28,922 nucleotides of DNA from an uncultured Collinsella sp. (GCA_900547765.1 URIA01000028.1:1-28922), one strand, 5' to 3'; positions 16,960 to 25,716 are shown, counted from the first letter of the stretch. Notes: generated by a model from the sequence alone, not told the origin. Translations and numbers: made by a program.

Positions 16960-17979
16960 TTAGGCGGCTGAGGCGGCCTTGCCGGTCGTAGCCTTGCTAT
17001 CGCCGTTGCCCTGGCCCTCAAAATGCTTGTAGCACCAGCTGGTGACCAGCGGGGTCAAAATAGCCGTCACGATTGCACAGGCAGCAACCTGTGCCGTAGC
17101 CGTCGCGAGCACCGCACCGCCGTACATGGCCTCGTTGACGCTTGCCATGGCAGCAGGCGTGGCCACATTGGCTCCGGCGCAGCTCGAAATGGCCGCACCT
17201 GCGACACCCGTACCGCCCGTGAGCTTATCGACCGCGATGACGGGAATTGCAAAGACCACCGAGCAGATCACGCCGAGCAGAATACCGGGAAGACCGCCAT
17301 TAATGAGCTGGCCAAAGGTCATGGTCGAGCCCATGGCAAAGAAGACGAGCACGATGACGGCGGAAAGTGCCGGCGCCATCATCTTCTTAAAGCTGGGGAA
17401 GAGGTTGCCCAGAATAATGCCGACAACGATCGGCAGGATGGCGCCCACGAGCGACCAGCCGATCGGAGCCTGGCCGGCAGCGCCGAGCACGATCATCGTG
17501 ACCGGAGGGCCGACAACCAGCGTGGTGATGGCGACAGCGCCACGCTCGGCCTCATTGCCCATGGTGCCCATCAGACCAGCGTACATAGCGTTGTTGGCGC
17601 CGGTGCAAGCCGCCAGCATCACCATGGCAGAGATGCCAAACAAGTTGTCGTTGAACACATAAAGGATGAGCAGCGACATGGCAACGACCACGATCTGCTT
17701 GACGGCGATGATGATGGCGCCGCGGGCAGCGGCGGCAGGAGCGCTCTTAAACGAAATCGTCGTACCGACGATGAGCAAAAAAGCGCCCACGAGCGGGCCA
17801 GCGCCCTGCTGGGTCATGCCAAGCGTAAAGCTGCCGAGCGTTTTGAACAGGTCGGGGAATAGCGTGTTGAGCAGACAGCCCAACAGAAGCGGCACCAAGA
17901 TATTGGCGCCCGGGATGGAGGACATCTTAAAGAACGGCTCCTTTGCCGCCGGCGTCTCCACCGCAGTCGATTCACTCAT
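16960..17979 (-). CDS. kdgT: 2-keto-3-deoxygluconate permease (KdgT family)
   Basis: Inner-membrane proton symporter family that imports 2-keto-3-deoxygluconate and related pectin or hexuronate breakdown products. 339 aa with about ten hydrophobic segments. Family-like stretches include IPGANILVPLLLGCLLNTLF, AACTGANNAMYAGLMGTMGN and ISSCAGANVATPAAMA. The ATG at 17979 has AAAGGAG 8 bases upstream; the longer frame from 18000 is less likely. It lies 108 bp downstream of an SDR dehydrogenase gene, with a terminator-like hairpin between, so co-regulation is plausible but not assured. No kdgK/kdgA in the window. Confidence 0.9.
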   Translation of the reverse strand: MSESTAVETPAAKEPFFKMSSIPGANILVPLLLGCLLNTLFPDLFKTLGSFTLGMTQQGAGPLVGAFLLIVGTTISFKSAPAAAARGAIIIAVKQIVVVAMSLLILYVFNDNLFGISAMVMLAACTGANNAMYAGLMGTMGNEAERGAVAITTLVVGPPVTMIVLGAAGQAPIGWSLVGAILPIVVGIILGNLFPSFKKMMAPALSAVIVLVFFAMGSTMTFGQLINGGLPGILLGVICSVVFAIPVIAVDKLTGGTGVAGAAISSCAGANVATPAAMASVNEAMYGGAVLATATAQVAACAIVTAILTPLVTSWCYKHFEGQGNGDSKATTGKAASAA

Positions 17980-18036
17980 ATATATCTCCTTTGGATGCAT
18001 GCGAATCGTAGCCGCATGCGCCTATATCAGAAAGAA

Positions 18037-18068
18037 GGCGACGGTCCCGAGTCGCAGGAGCCGTCGCC
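18037..18068 (-). terminator. Terminator hairpin after SDR gene
   Basis: 12-bp arms with two mismatches (18037-18048 against 18057-18068), followed on the minus strand by TTCTTTCTG. It lies 20 bp past the SDR stop and ahead of the permease gene. Confidence 0.7.
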
Positions 18069-18087
18069 GAATAATCGTCGCGGAGTA

Positions 18088-18837
18088 TTACCCGTCCAGA
18101 ACGATGCCACCGTCGCAGTCACCGATCTCGCCGTTCACGAAGCTGGCGAGGTCGGAAGCGAAGAACAGCACCATCTGCGCAGGCTCGCTGGCCTGGGCGG
18201 CGCGGCCCAGAGGAATACCGTTGATGATGCGCTGAGAGTTCTCGTCAGAGAGGATCGAGGTCATATCGGTAAGCGTGAGCGACGGGCATACAGCGTTGCA
18301 GCGAACGCCAAACTTGCCGCCTTCCTTGGCGACTGCCTTGGTTAGACCGTTAACACCGGCCTTGGAGCTCGCGTAAGCCGCGGTGCCGAGCAGGCCGCCG
18401 CCGATCTTGCCAGCAACAGAGCTCACGTTGACGATAGTGCCGGCATGGGCCGCCTTAAAGTGCGGGTACACGGCGTTCATCATGGTAAAGGTGCCGTTGA
18501 GGTTGATGTCGATGGTACGGCGCCACTCGGTGTCATCGATCTCGTCGAACTTCTTGGTGCTGATGACGCCAGCGCAGTTAATCAGGATGTTGGTCTGCGG
18601 CAGATCGGTGAAAATCTGCTCGACGGTCTCGCGCGCCTTGGGTGCATCGGCGACATCGAGCTGATAGAACTTGTTGCCCTCGCCAAGCTCGGCCACAGCG
18701 GCCTCGCCCTTAGCAGCGTTCCTTGCGATGAGCGCGACGTGTCCGCCGCCCGCAACGATACCCTTGGCAATCTCGAGGCCAATGCCCTGAGTGCCACCGG
18801 TAACGATCGCGGTCTTGCCCGTGAAGTCAAATGCCAT
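18088..18837 (-). CDS. SDR-family oxidoreductase, KduD/gluconate dehydrogenase-like
   Basis: 249-aa classical short-chain dehydrogenase. TGGTQGIG (about 13-20) is the NAD(P)-binding glycine motif, NCAG stabilises the sheet, and the catalytic Ser-Tyr-Lys set is VSSVAG followed by YASSK. The ATG at 18837 has AAGGGGGA upstream; the longer frame from 18954 has no support. Next to a KdgT-type permease, a role as 2-deoxy-gluconate 3-dehydrogenase (KduD) or gluconate 5-dehydrogenase is the best guess; SDR specificity cannot be read reliably from sequence. Confidence 0.88.
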   Translation of the reverse strand: MAFDFTGKTAIVTGGTQGIGLEIAKGIVAGGGHVALIARNAAKGEAAVAELGEGNKFYQLDVADAPKARETVEQIFTDLPQTNILINCAGVISTKKFDEIDDTEWRRTIDINLNGTFTMMNAVYPHFKAAHAGTIVNVSSVAGKIGGGLLGTAAYASSKAGVNGLTKAVAKEGGKFGVRCNAVCPSLTLTDMTSILSDENSQRIINGIPLGRAAQASEPAQMVLFFASDLASFVNGEIGDCDGGIVLDG

Positions 18838-19049
18838 GACTCCATCCCCCTTTATGTAAGGTGTCTCCTTGCGGGAAGTTGGAGCATCGCACGTGGCGAT
18901 TATATGAGTCCCAGTCGTCATGGTGGTGACAACCCCTCGCCTAACCGCGTGCATGATAGTTCTTTAAAACGCTTCAGCAATTGAATGATTTTAAGTCTTT
19001 ATGCGCTCTTTATATTGCCCACTGTATGAGGCCCGCGTATGGGGGTATC

Positions 19050-19098
19050 ATCTTTCACCGAAAATAGTTTCTAGTGTTAGGGGTTTTCGGTGGAAGAT
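19050..19098 (+). promoter_or_regulatory. Inverted repeat spanning marR start codon
   Basis: ATCTTTCACCGAAAA (19050-19064) pairs with TTTTCGGTGGAAGAT (19084-19098), 15 bp with one mismatch and a 19-base loop. The right arm contains the GTG start codon of the MarR gene. It could be an operator bound by MarR or an mRNA hairpin hiding the start. Confidence 0.7.
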
Positions 19099-19539
19099 AC
19101 CGATTTCCATGAGCTTGGGAGTCAGCTCCTTACCGAGTTTGGCGGCATTCACCAGCGCGTTTCGCGCTTTGTGGACAAAGCTCTCAGCGGCGAGATGGCT
19201 GTCATGCGCGCCCTTATGCTCGCTGGCGGTTCGCTCACGCCGAGCGAACTCGCCGATCGCGCCTGGGTCTCGAACGCCCGCATCGCCAATATCCTACGCG
19301 CTCTCGAAGCCAAGGGTTGGGTTGAGCGTGAGCACTCAAAGACCGACCGTCGTCGCGTACACGTCATAGTGACCGACAAGGGATTCCAGGATCTCGAAAT
19401 CAAACGCCGGGAATTCGAGGACCGCACCGCGGCTTTCCTCGAGCAGCTCGGCGAAACAGATACCCAAGAGATGGTGCGCCTTCTTAGACGTGCCAACGAA
19501 ATTATCGACCGCAATCAAGAAAGGAGAGATGCCGAGTGA
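19090..19539 (+). CDS. MarR-family transcriptional regulator
   Basis: 149-aa winged-helix repressor. The wHTH runs about 45-100: LTPSELADRAWVSNARIANI is the HTH, KGWVEREHSKTDRRRVHVI the wing with the DxRR signature. Starts with GTG; a GGGG run is 5-9 bases upstream. It overlaps the ABC gene by four bases (GTGA), so regulator and exporter are translationally coupled. It probably represses its own operon and is released by an exported compound; ligand unknown. A 15-bp inverted repeat covers the start region. Confidence 0.93.
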   Translation: MEDTDFHELGSQLLTEFGGIHQRVSRFVDKALSGEMAVMRALMLAGGSLTPSELADRAWVSNARIANILRALEAKGWVEREHSKTDRRRVHVIVTDKGFQDLEIKRREFEDRTAAFLEQLGETDTQEMVRLLRRANEIIDRNQERRDAE

Positions 19540-21902
19540 GGATTCTCAAGCTCTTTAAAAAGCATATCCTGGCACTGTTCACAGCTATCGTACTCATCGT
19601 AATCAGCTGCAACGCCGACCTGGCACTGCCTACCTATATGAGCGATATCGTCGACGTGGGCGTGCAGCAAGGCGGTATCGCCTCGCCCGTACCCGACACC
19701 ATCCGCGCCGAATCGCTCGACGACCTCGAACTCTTTATGAGCGCCAAGGACGCCAAGGCTGTGGAGGCCGTGTTTAGCAAGGCTGACAAAAACGGCATTC
19801 GAACGTACAAGGGCACCGAGGAGGAGCGCGCCGACGGCGGCAAGATTGCCGACATCATGAGCCTGCCTGAGACCGTCGTCCTTTCGTTCAACCAGGGCAT
19901 CGATGCCGACTCCATGGGCGACATGATGGGCACGTCCGGTGAGAAAGACAACAGCGGCGCTCAGGCCATGCCCACCCCCGAGCAGATGGCGGCAATGACG
20001 CCCGAGCAGCTCGCCGAGATGCAGCAGAAGGCCGCAGCGGCGCAGAGCATGCAAAAGCAGATCGACGCCGACGGCGGCAAGATCACCATGAAGAGCCTGC
20101 GCCTAGGCGTTGAAGGCGGTCTTATCGATCAGGGCAAGCTCGTCGAGGGCGCCAACGATATGGCGGACAAAATGGGTTCCATGTCGGGCTCCATCGTGAC
20201 CCAACGCGCCGTGAGCTATGTACAGGACGAGTACAAGGCACAGGGCATCGACCCCGCCGATGTGCAGAACGCCTACCTGAGCCGCATGGCGACCACTATG
20301 TTTGGGCTGTGCCTGGTGTCGCTCGTCGCCACCATCCTGACCGGTGCCGTGGCTTCGCGCACCGCCTGCTCCATCGCCCGCGACCTGCGTCGCGAGACCT
20401 TCAACAAGGTTATGCACTTCTCGCCGGCCGAAGTGGGCAAGTTTAGCCAGGCCTCGCTCATTACCCGCTGCACCAACGACATTCAGCAGATCCAGATGGC
20501 CGCAACCCTGTTTATCCGCATGTGCCTGATGGCCCCCGTCATGGGCATCGTCGCCGTCATGCGCGTCCTGGCCAACCACACCGGCCTGGAGTGGACCATC
20601 GCCGTGGCCATCATCGCCGTCTCGGCCGTCGTCGGCGTGCTTATGGGCCTCACCATGCCCAAGTTCAAAAAGATGCAGAGCTTTGTGGACCGCGTGAACC
20701 TTACCGCCCGCGAGCTGCTCGACGGCCTTATGCCCATCCGCTCATTCAACCGCGAGGAGCATGAGCTCGAGCGTTTTGACAAGGCTTCGCTCGACCTGAT
20801 GACCACGCAGCTCTACACCAACCGCGCTATGAGCTTTATGATGCCGCTCATGATGCTCGTCATGAACTGCATCACCGTGCTCATCGTGTGGTTTGGCGCG
20901 CAGGGCGTGTCCGACGGCGTGATGCAGGTCGGCAACATGATGGCGTTTATCTCCTACACCATGCAGATCGTCATGGCGTTTATGATCCTCACCATGGTTT
21001 CGGTCATCCTGCCCCGTGCCGAGGTCGCAGCCGAGCGCGTGGAAGAGGTCATCACCTGCCCCACGAGCATCAACGACCCTGCCTCGCCCAAACTGCCCGC
21101 AGCCAGCGCGCCGCGCGGTGAGCTCACCTTCCGCGACGTGAGCTTCCAGTATCCCGATGCCCGCGCCGACGTCATCAGCGGCGTAAACTTCACCACGCAC
21201 GCCGGCCAGATGCTCGGCATTATTGGCTCAACGGGTTCGGGCAAGTCCACGCTTGTACAGTTGATTCCGCGCCTGTACGACGTCACGGGCGGCAGCATTT
21301 CGCTCGACGGCATCGACGTGCGCGACATGACCCTCTCTGAGCTGCGCCGCCGCATCGGTTATATTCCGCAGCAGGGTCGTCTGTTCTCGGGTACCGTCGA
21401 GAGCAACCTCAAGTTTGCCGGCGACATGGTGAGTGACGAGGATATGCGCCAGGCAGCACGCGTCGCCCAGGCGGAGGACTTTATCGCCGAGCGCGAGGGC
21501 GGCTACGACTCCCCCATCAGCCAGGGCGGCTCCAATGTTTCGGGTGGTCAGCGCCAGCGTCTGGCCATCGCCCGCGCGTTGGCCAAAAAGCCCGAGGTCG
21601 TGGTGTTCGATGACTCGTTTAGTGCCCTCGACTACAAGACCGACGCGCGCCTACGCGAGGAGCTGGCCAAAAACGTTACCGACGCCGCGCTCGTGGTCGT
21701 GGCCCAGCGCATCGCGACCATCATGCACGCCGACCAGATCATCGTGCTCGACGACGGCCACGTAGTGGGCACCGGCACGCACAAGGAGCTGCTGCGCAGC
21801 TGCCCGGCGTACCTGGAGATCGCACAGTCGCAGCTTTCCGCCGAGGAGCTGGGGCTTACCCAAGAAGAAATTGCAGCCGTCATGGAAGGAGGCGAGCGCT
21901 AA
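19536..21902 (+). CDS. ABC exporter subunit 1 with degenerate ATPase site and large ecto-loop
   Basis: 788-aa half-transporter (TMD-NBD), longer than the usual ~580-600. TM1 (about 10-32) is followed by a ~200-residue loop before TM2 (about 250-272), presumably outside; residues 127-180 are Met/Gln/Ala-rich. The NBD has Walker A GSTGSGKS (about 564-571) and signature SGGQRQR (about 669). Walker B ends in D692-D693 where the catalytic Glu should be, and the H-loop His is Q724. This is the catalytically impaired half of a heterodimer, with its partner directly downstream. Stop overlaps the next ATG (TAATG). Substrate unknown. Confidence 0.93.
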   Translation: MRILKLFKKHILALFTAIVLIVISCNADLALPTYMSDIVDVGVQQGGIASPVPDTIRAESLDDLELFMSAKDAKAVEAVFSKADKNGIRTYKGTEEERADGGKIADIMSLPETVVLSFNQGIDADSMGDMMGTSGEKDNSGAQAMPTPEQMAAMTPEQLAEMQQKAAAAQSMQKQIDADGGKITMKSLRLGVEGGLIDQGKLVEGANDMADKMGSMSGSIVTQRAVSYVQDEYKAQGIDPADVQNAYLSRMATTMFGLCLVSLVATILTGAVASRTACSIARDLRRETFNKVMHFSPAEVGKFSQASLITRCTNDIQQIQMAATLFIRMCLMAPVMGIVAVMRVLANHTGLEWTIAVAIIAVSAVVGVLMGLTMPKFKKMQSFVDRVNLTARELLDGLMPIRSFNREEHELERFDKASLDLMTTQLYTNRAMSFMMPLMMLVMNCITVLIVWFGAQGVSDGVMQVGNMMAFISYTMQIVMAFMILTMVSVILPRAEVAAERVEEVITCPTSINDPASPKLPAASAPRGELTFRDVSFQYPDARADVISGVNFTTHAGQMLGIIGSTGSGKSTLVQLIPRLYDVTGGSISLDGIDVRDMTLSELRRRIGYIPQQGRLFSGTVESNLKFAGDMVSDEDMRQAARVAQAEDFIAEREGGYDSPISQGGSNVSGGQRQRLAIARALAKKPEVVVFDDSFSALDYKTDARLREELAKNVTDAALVVVAQRIATIMHADQIIVLDDGHVVGTGTHKELLRSCPAYLEIAQSQLSAEELGLTQEEIAAVMEGGER

Positions 21903-23758
21903 TGGCAGACGAGACCAAGACTCAGATTCCCAAGCCCACCCGCCAGCGTGGTCCCATGGGCCGCATGGGCGGCATGCGTCGCGGCGAAAAGGCCAAGGAC
22001 TTTAAGGGCACCATGAGGCAGCTGCTCGGCTATATCGGCCAGCACAAGATTGCCGTGTTTGCCGCCGTCGCCTTTGCCGTGTGCTCGGTCATCTTTAACA
22101 TTGTGGGACCCAAGGTGCTCGGCCAGGTTACGACCAAGCTGTTCGAAGGCCTGGTCGCCAAGGTCAACGGCACCGACGACGTTGACTTTGACTGGATCGC
22201 CAAGACGCTCGGCTTTTTGCTCTGCCTGTATCTGGCGAGCTCTGTCTGCAGCCTGGTCCAGGGCTGGCTCATGACCGGCGTCACGCAAAAGATCTGCTAC
22301 CGCATGCGCAAGGAAATCGCCGCCAAGATTGCCGTCGTGCCGATGAGTTACTTCAACGGCCACAGCAAGGGAGACGTGCTCAGCCGCATCACCAACGACG
22401 TCGATACGCTGGGTCAGTCGCTCAACCAGAGCGTGACACAGCTCATCACGTCGGTGACGCAGATTATCGGCGTGCTCGTCATGATGCTTTCGATCAGCCT
22501 GCCGCTTACCGGCGTCACCGTGCTCACGCTGCCGGCCGCCGCGATTATCCTGACCGTGATGATTCACTTCTCGCAGCCGTACTTCCGCGAGCAACAGCAG
22601 GTTCTGGGCGCCGTCAACGGCATTATCGAGGAGGACTTTGCCGGCCAGAACGTCATTCAGGTGTTCGACCGCGCCGAGGCCTCGATTGAAGAGTTCGACC
22701 GTCAAAACGACCGTCTCTTTATTAGTGGCTGGCGCTCGCAGTTCCTGTCGGGCCTGATGATGCCGCTTATGAGCTTGGTGGGCAACATGGGCTACGTGGG
22801 CGTCGTCGTGGTGGGCGCGCAGCTCGCGCTGACCGGCAATGCCACGCCCGGCGACATCCAGAGCTTTATCCAGTACGTTCGAAACTTTACGCAACCCGTG
22901 CAGCAGCTGGGCAACGTGAGCAACACGATGCAGTCGATGGCCGCCGCCACCGAGCGCGTGTTTGAGTTCCTGGCCGCGCCCGAGGAGGAGCAGAAGGCCG
23001 ACGCGCAGATTCCCGAGAAGCGCCCCGGCCACGTGGTGTTTGACCATGTCAAGTTTGGCTACACGCCCGACAAGACCATCATCCACGACTTTAGCTGCGA
23101 GGCGCAGCCCGGCCAGACCATCGCCATCGTCGGCCCCACCGGCGCCGGCAAGACCACGCTCATTAAGCTGCTGCAGCGCTTCTACGACGTGGACGGCGGC
23201 TCGCTGCGTGTCGAGGGCGTCGATGTGCGCGACTGGGACCGCGCGGCACTGCGCGGCGAGTTTGCCATGGTGCTGCAGGACACCTGGCTGTTTAACGGCA
23301 CCATCCGCGAGAACATCCGCTACGGACGCCCCGACGCGAGCGATGCCGAGGTCGAGGCCGCCGCACGCGCCGCACGCTGCGACCACTTTATCCATACGCT
23401 CGCCGGCGGTTACGACTTTATGATCAACGAGGAGGGCACTAACCTCTCACAGGGCCAGCGCCAGCTCGTGACCATCGCCCGCGCCATTTTGGCCGACCGC
23501 CCGGCACTGATTCTGGACGAGGCGACTTCCAACGTCGATACCCGCACCGAGGAGCTTATTCAGCGCGCCATGGATGCGCTGATGCAGGGCCGTACCAGCT
23601 TTGTCATCGCACACCGCCTGTCCACGATCCGCAACGCCGACGTGATCTTGGTGATTCGCGACGGCGATATCGTCGAGAAGGGCACGCACGACGAGTTGCT
23701 CGCCCAGGGCGGCTTCTACGCCGACCTGTACAACTCGCAGTTCGACGAAGCGGCGTAA
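21902..23758 (+). CDS. ABC exporter subunit 2, catalytically complete half
   Basis: 618-aa half-transporter pairing with the preceding gene. The N terminus is basic and Met/Gly/Arg-rich (residues 1-35), then six TM segments. The NBD has Walker A GPTGAGKT (411-418), Walker B ALILDE with catalytic E540, and H-loop H571. Its signature is LSQGQ (515-519) instead of LSGGQ. So the composite site using this Walker A/B with partner SGGQ is canonical, while the other site combines partner D693/Q724 with LSQGQ and is degenerate, as in heterodimeric multidrug exporters. Coupled start; terminator follows at 23789. Confidence 0.94.
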   Translation: MADETKTQIPKPTRQRGPMGRMGGMRRGEKAKDFKGTMRQLLGYIGQHKIAVFAAVAFAVCSVIFNIVGPKVLGQVTTKLFEGLVAKVNGTDDVDFDWIAKTLGFLLCLYLASSVCSLVQGWLMTGVTQKICYRMRKEIAAKIAVVPMSYFNGHSKGDVLSRITNDVDTLGQSLNQSVTQLITSVTQIIGVLVMMLSISLPLTGVTVLTLPAAAIILTVMIHFSQPYFREQQQVLGAVNGIIEEDFAGQNVIQVFDRAEASIEEFDRQNDRLFISGWRSQFLSGLMMPLMSLVGNMGYVGVVVVGAQLALTGNATPGDIQSFIQYVRNFTQPVQQLGNVSNTMQSMAAATERVFEFLAAPEEEQKADAQIPEKRPGHVVFDHVKFGYTPDKTIIHDFSCEAQPGQTIAIVGPTGAGKTTLIKLLQRFYDVDGGSLRVEGVDVRDWDRAALRGEFAMVLQDTWLFNGTIRENIRYGRPDASDAEVEAAARAARCDHFIHTLAGGYDFMINEEGTNLSQGQRQLVTIARAILADRPALILDEATSNVDTRTEELIQRAMDALMQGRTSFVIAHRLSTIRNADVILVIRDGDIVEKGTHDELLAQGGFYADLYNSQFDEAA

Positions 23759-23788
23759 AAACCGGCGGCAAACAACCGCAATGCCAAG

Positions 23789-23824
23789 AAAACGGGGGCG
23801 CAGGACAACCTGCACCCCCGTTTT
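23789..23824 (+). terminator. Terminator of marR-ABC operon
   Basis: 16-bp arms with one mismatch (AAAACGGGGGCGCAGG against CCTGCACCCCCGTTTT), 4-base loop, ending in TTTT, 30 bp past the stop of the second ABC gene. Classic rho-independent form. Confidence 0.92.
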
Positions 23825-23880
23825 GTGTCCTTCGAGCCTCGAAACGCCTTCCCTGAGACCTCACTGACGGCGCTTTCCAG

Positions 23881-24120
23881 ACCCCGTGGGCAAAAAAGGG
23901 CAAATATGAGTACTGTTACCTTTTTAGTAACAGCCAAAACCGCCTCAAATGCCGCTCCCACGGCTTACACGCGTCCCTAAATTGATCAAACAACACCATA
24001 GCGGACTTATATGTGTTTGCGTTAATGAACATATTTTGCTGTTATGTCTATTATTTTGCGAGGCAATATGATACTAAGATAGCAACCGTACTCATATTTG
24101 GCATTTTTTGCCCACAGGGT
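23881..24120. mobile_element. MITE-like element with ~39-bp terminal inverted repeats
   Basis: Left end 23881-23919 and right end 24082-24120 match as inverted repeats at 34 of 39 positions, including GTGGGCAAAAAA and CAAATATGAGTAC. The 162-bp middle is AT-rich with no ORF. A CTGTTAC/GTAACAG hairpin sits just inside the left end (23913-23933). The layout suggests a non-autonomous element; no flanking target duplication is obvious. Confidence 0.6.
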
Positions 24121-24201
24121 ATTTCCTAGGGAACCGACAACAGCCTTAGGGTCCCGCGCGGCGCCGCTCCCTCCCGGCATCCGCCGACGTTTTCCCAGAT
24201 A

Positions 24202-24240
24202 AAACCGACCAAAATAAACCTGTCCCTTTTTGGTAGGTTT
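24202..24240. repeat. Inverted repeat upstream of DAHP synthase promoter
   Basis: AAACCGACCAAAA (24202-24214) pairs with TTTTGGTAGGTTT (24228-24240) with one mismatch; the loop contains CCTGTCCC. It ends 16 bp before the -35 box. Could be a terminator remnant or dispersed repeat; no evidence of an attenuator. Confidence 0.5.
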
Positions 24241-24255
24241 CGGGGTGACAAGGGG

Positions 24256-24284
24256 TTGCACTTTAGCGTGCGACAGCGGATAAT
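24256..24284 (+). promoter_or_regulatory. Sigma-70-type promoter of DAHP synthase gene
   Basis: TTGCAC (24256-24261), a 17-bp spacer and GATAAT (24279-24284). Transcription would start near 24291, leaving a leader of about 48 bases. Good match to housekeeping consensus. Confidence 0.7.
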
Positions 24285-24338
24285 GCCGAGCATTCGACAA
24301 TACGCTTATTGCTCTTTCTATAGATTGAGGAGACCCCT

Positions 24339-25370
24339 ATGGCCATGGAATTCAAACGCAGGCTGCCGATCCCCATGGAGATCCGCGAGGAAATGCCACT
24401 TTCTGCCGAGCTTACCGCCAAAAAGCAGGCATTTGACGCCGAGGTCGCCAAAGTCTTTACCGGCGAGGACGCACGTAAGGTGCTCATCATCGGCCCGTGC
24501 TCTGCCGACCGCGAGGATTCGGTGCTTGAGTACATGAACCGACTGGCCAAGACCGCCGAGGAGGTCAAGGACAAGCTCATCATCATTCCGCGCGTCTACA
24601 CCAACAAGCCGCGCACCAAGGGCACCGGCTACAAGGGCCTGCTGCACAACCCCAACCCCGAGGCTCCCGACGATCTGCTCGAGGGCGTCAAGGCCATCCG
24701 CCATATGCACCTGCGCGTTATTGAGGAAACGGGCTTCTTCACCGCCGACGAGATGCTCTATCCGTCCAACTACCAATACCTCGTCGACCTGCTGAGCTAT
24801 GTTGCCGTGGGCGCACGCTCGGTCGAAAACCAGGAGCATCGCCTGGTGTCGAGCGGCATTTCGGTACCCGTTGGCATGAAGAATCCCACTGCCGGCTCTA
24901 CCACCGTTATGCTCAACTCCATTTACGCCGCGCAGGCGCACCAGAGCTTCATCTTCCGCAACTGGGAGGTCGAGTGCGACGGCAATCCGCTCGCGCACGC
25001 CGTTATGCGTGGCTACATCGGTCTCGATGGGCGCACCTACCCCAACTACCACTACGAGCACCTGGAGCGCCTGGCCGAGCGCTATACCGAGCATGCCGGC
25101 TATGCCAATCCGGCAGCGATCATCGACTGCAACCATGACAACTCGGGCAAGCGTCCGCTGGAGCAGTATCGCATTTGCAAGGAAGTGCTCGACAGCTGCC
25201 GCCGCAACGAGTCCATCTCCAAGCTGGTCAAGGGTTTTATGATCGAGTCTTACCTGGAGGACGGCAACCAGCCGGTCGACGGCGGCGTCTTTGGCAAGTC
25301 GATCACCGATCCGTGCCTGGGCTGGGAAAAGACCGACTACCTCATCCACGAGATCGCGGAACGTATTTAG
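24339..25370 (+). CDS. aroF: 3-deoxy-7-phosphoheptulonate synthase, class I
   Basis: Condenses phosphoenolpyruvate with erythrose 4-phosphate, the first step of the shikimate pathway to aromatic amino acids. 343 aa, the usual AroF/G/H length. Signatures seen: LIIGPCSADRED, KPRTKGTGYKGL, VGARSVENQEHR, GMKNPTAGST, IIDCNHDNSGK and GFMIESYLEDGNQ, which include the metal-binding Cys, His and Glu. GAGGAG lies 8 bases before the ATG. A single-gene unit with its own promoter, and a hairpin starts at the last base of the stop codon. The feedback isoform (Phe, Tyr or Trp type) cannot be told, so the symbol is generic. Confidence 0.95.
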   Translation: MAMEFKRRLPIPMEIREEMPLSAELTAKKQAFDAEVAKVFTGEDARKVLIIGPCSADREDSVLEYMNRLAKTAEEVKDKLIIIPRVYTNKPRTKGTGYKGLLHNPNPEAPDDLLEGVKAIRHMHLRVIEETGFFTADEMLYPSNYQYLVDLLSYVAVGARSVENQEHRLVSSGISVPVGMKNPTAGSTTVMLNSIYAAQAHQSFIFRNWEVECDGNPLAHAVMRGYIGLDGRTYPNYHYEHLERLAERYTEHAGYANPAAIIDCNHDNSGKRPLEQYRICKEVLDSCRRNESISKLVKGFMIESYLEDGNQPVDGGVFGKSITDPCLGWEKTDYLIHEIAERI

Positions 25371-25397
25371 TTACGCGGTTTTACCAAACCGCGTAAC
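25370..25397. repeat. 12-bp-arm hairpin, copy 1 of a direct repeat
   Basis: GTTACGCGGTTT (25370-25381) and AAACCGCGTAAC (25386-25397) are perfect arms around TACC. Bases 25370-25414 are identical to 28836-28880, and similarity continues over CGGCAATCTG a little further. It starts on the last base of the DAHP synthase stop codon. Confidence 0.85.
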
Positions 25398-25410
25398 GGC
25401 TCGACGCTGC

Positions 25411-25509
25411 AAACCCGCCAGAACGGCAATCTGCCTTTCAGCTTCGACGGCATGACCAGAAGGTCAATGCCGCCTCGTTTCAAGGCACCTTGCTCGCTCT
25501 GGCGGGTTT
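25411..25509 (+). terminator. Long stem-loop, candidate terminator after DAHP synthase
   Basis: AAACCCGCCAGA (25411-25422) and TCTGGCGGGTTT (25498-25509) are perfect 12-bp arms with a 75-base loop that has its own small stems. TTTT and then a GTTTTTTCG run follow. This could end the DAHP synthase transcript together with the hairpin at 25370. Confidence 0.5.
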
Positions 25510-25580
25510 TCGCTGACGTTTTTTCGACCTGCATTGTTGCCAAGGTTGGCACCAATGACTAATGCGGTAACTAGCTACGT

Positions 25581-25716
25581 CGGTCCGCTTGACCGGCTGG
25601 GTTTCCGAGGTGCCCCAGGTCGCCGCGAGAGAGGAGCGAAGCGTACTTTGGTACGCGAGCGACGGTTTGAGCGGCGAGATGGGGTGCCTCGGGAAGCCGG
25701 ACGATTAAGCGGACGG
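25581..25716. repeat. Fold-back element overlapping agmatine deiminase 3' end
   Basis: Arms 25581-25626 and 25671-25716 match as inverted repeats at about 35 of 46 positions. The centre GCGTAC-TTTG-GTACGC (25641-25656) is a perfect small stem. The right arm includes the stop codon and last codons of the agmatine deiminase. The core is shared with the element at 27196-27280. Confidence 0.75.

Noticed and set aside
16596..17021. 141-aa minus-strand frame downstream of the KdgT gene
   Set aside because: Low-complexity, spans a terminator hairpin and overlaps the permease gene end; no ribosome site or domain.
21899..23395. 498-codon minus-strand frame opposite ABC subunit 2
   Set aside because: His/Ala/Gly-rich shadow translation; the plus-strand gene carries complete ABC motifs.
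24202..24338. Trp/Phe-type attenuator or T-box before DAHP synthase
   Set aside because: No leader peptide with aromatic codons, no T-box motif; the promoter leaves only about 48 bases of leader.
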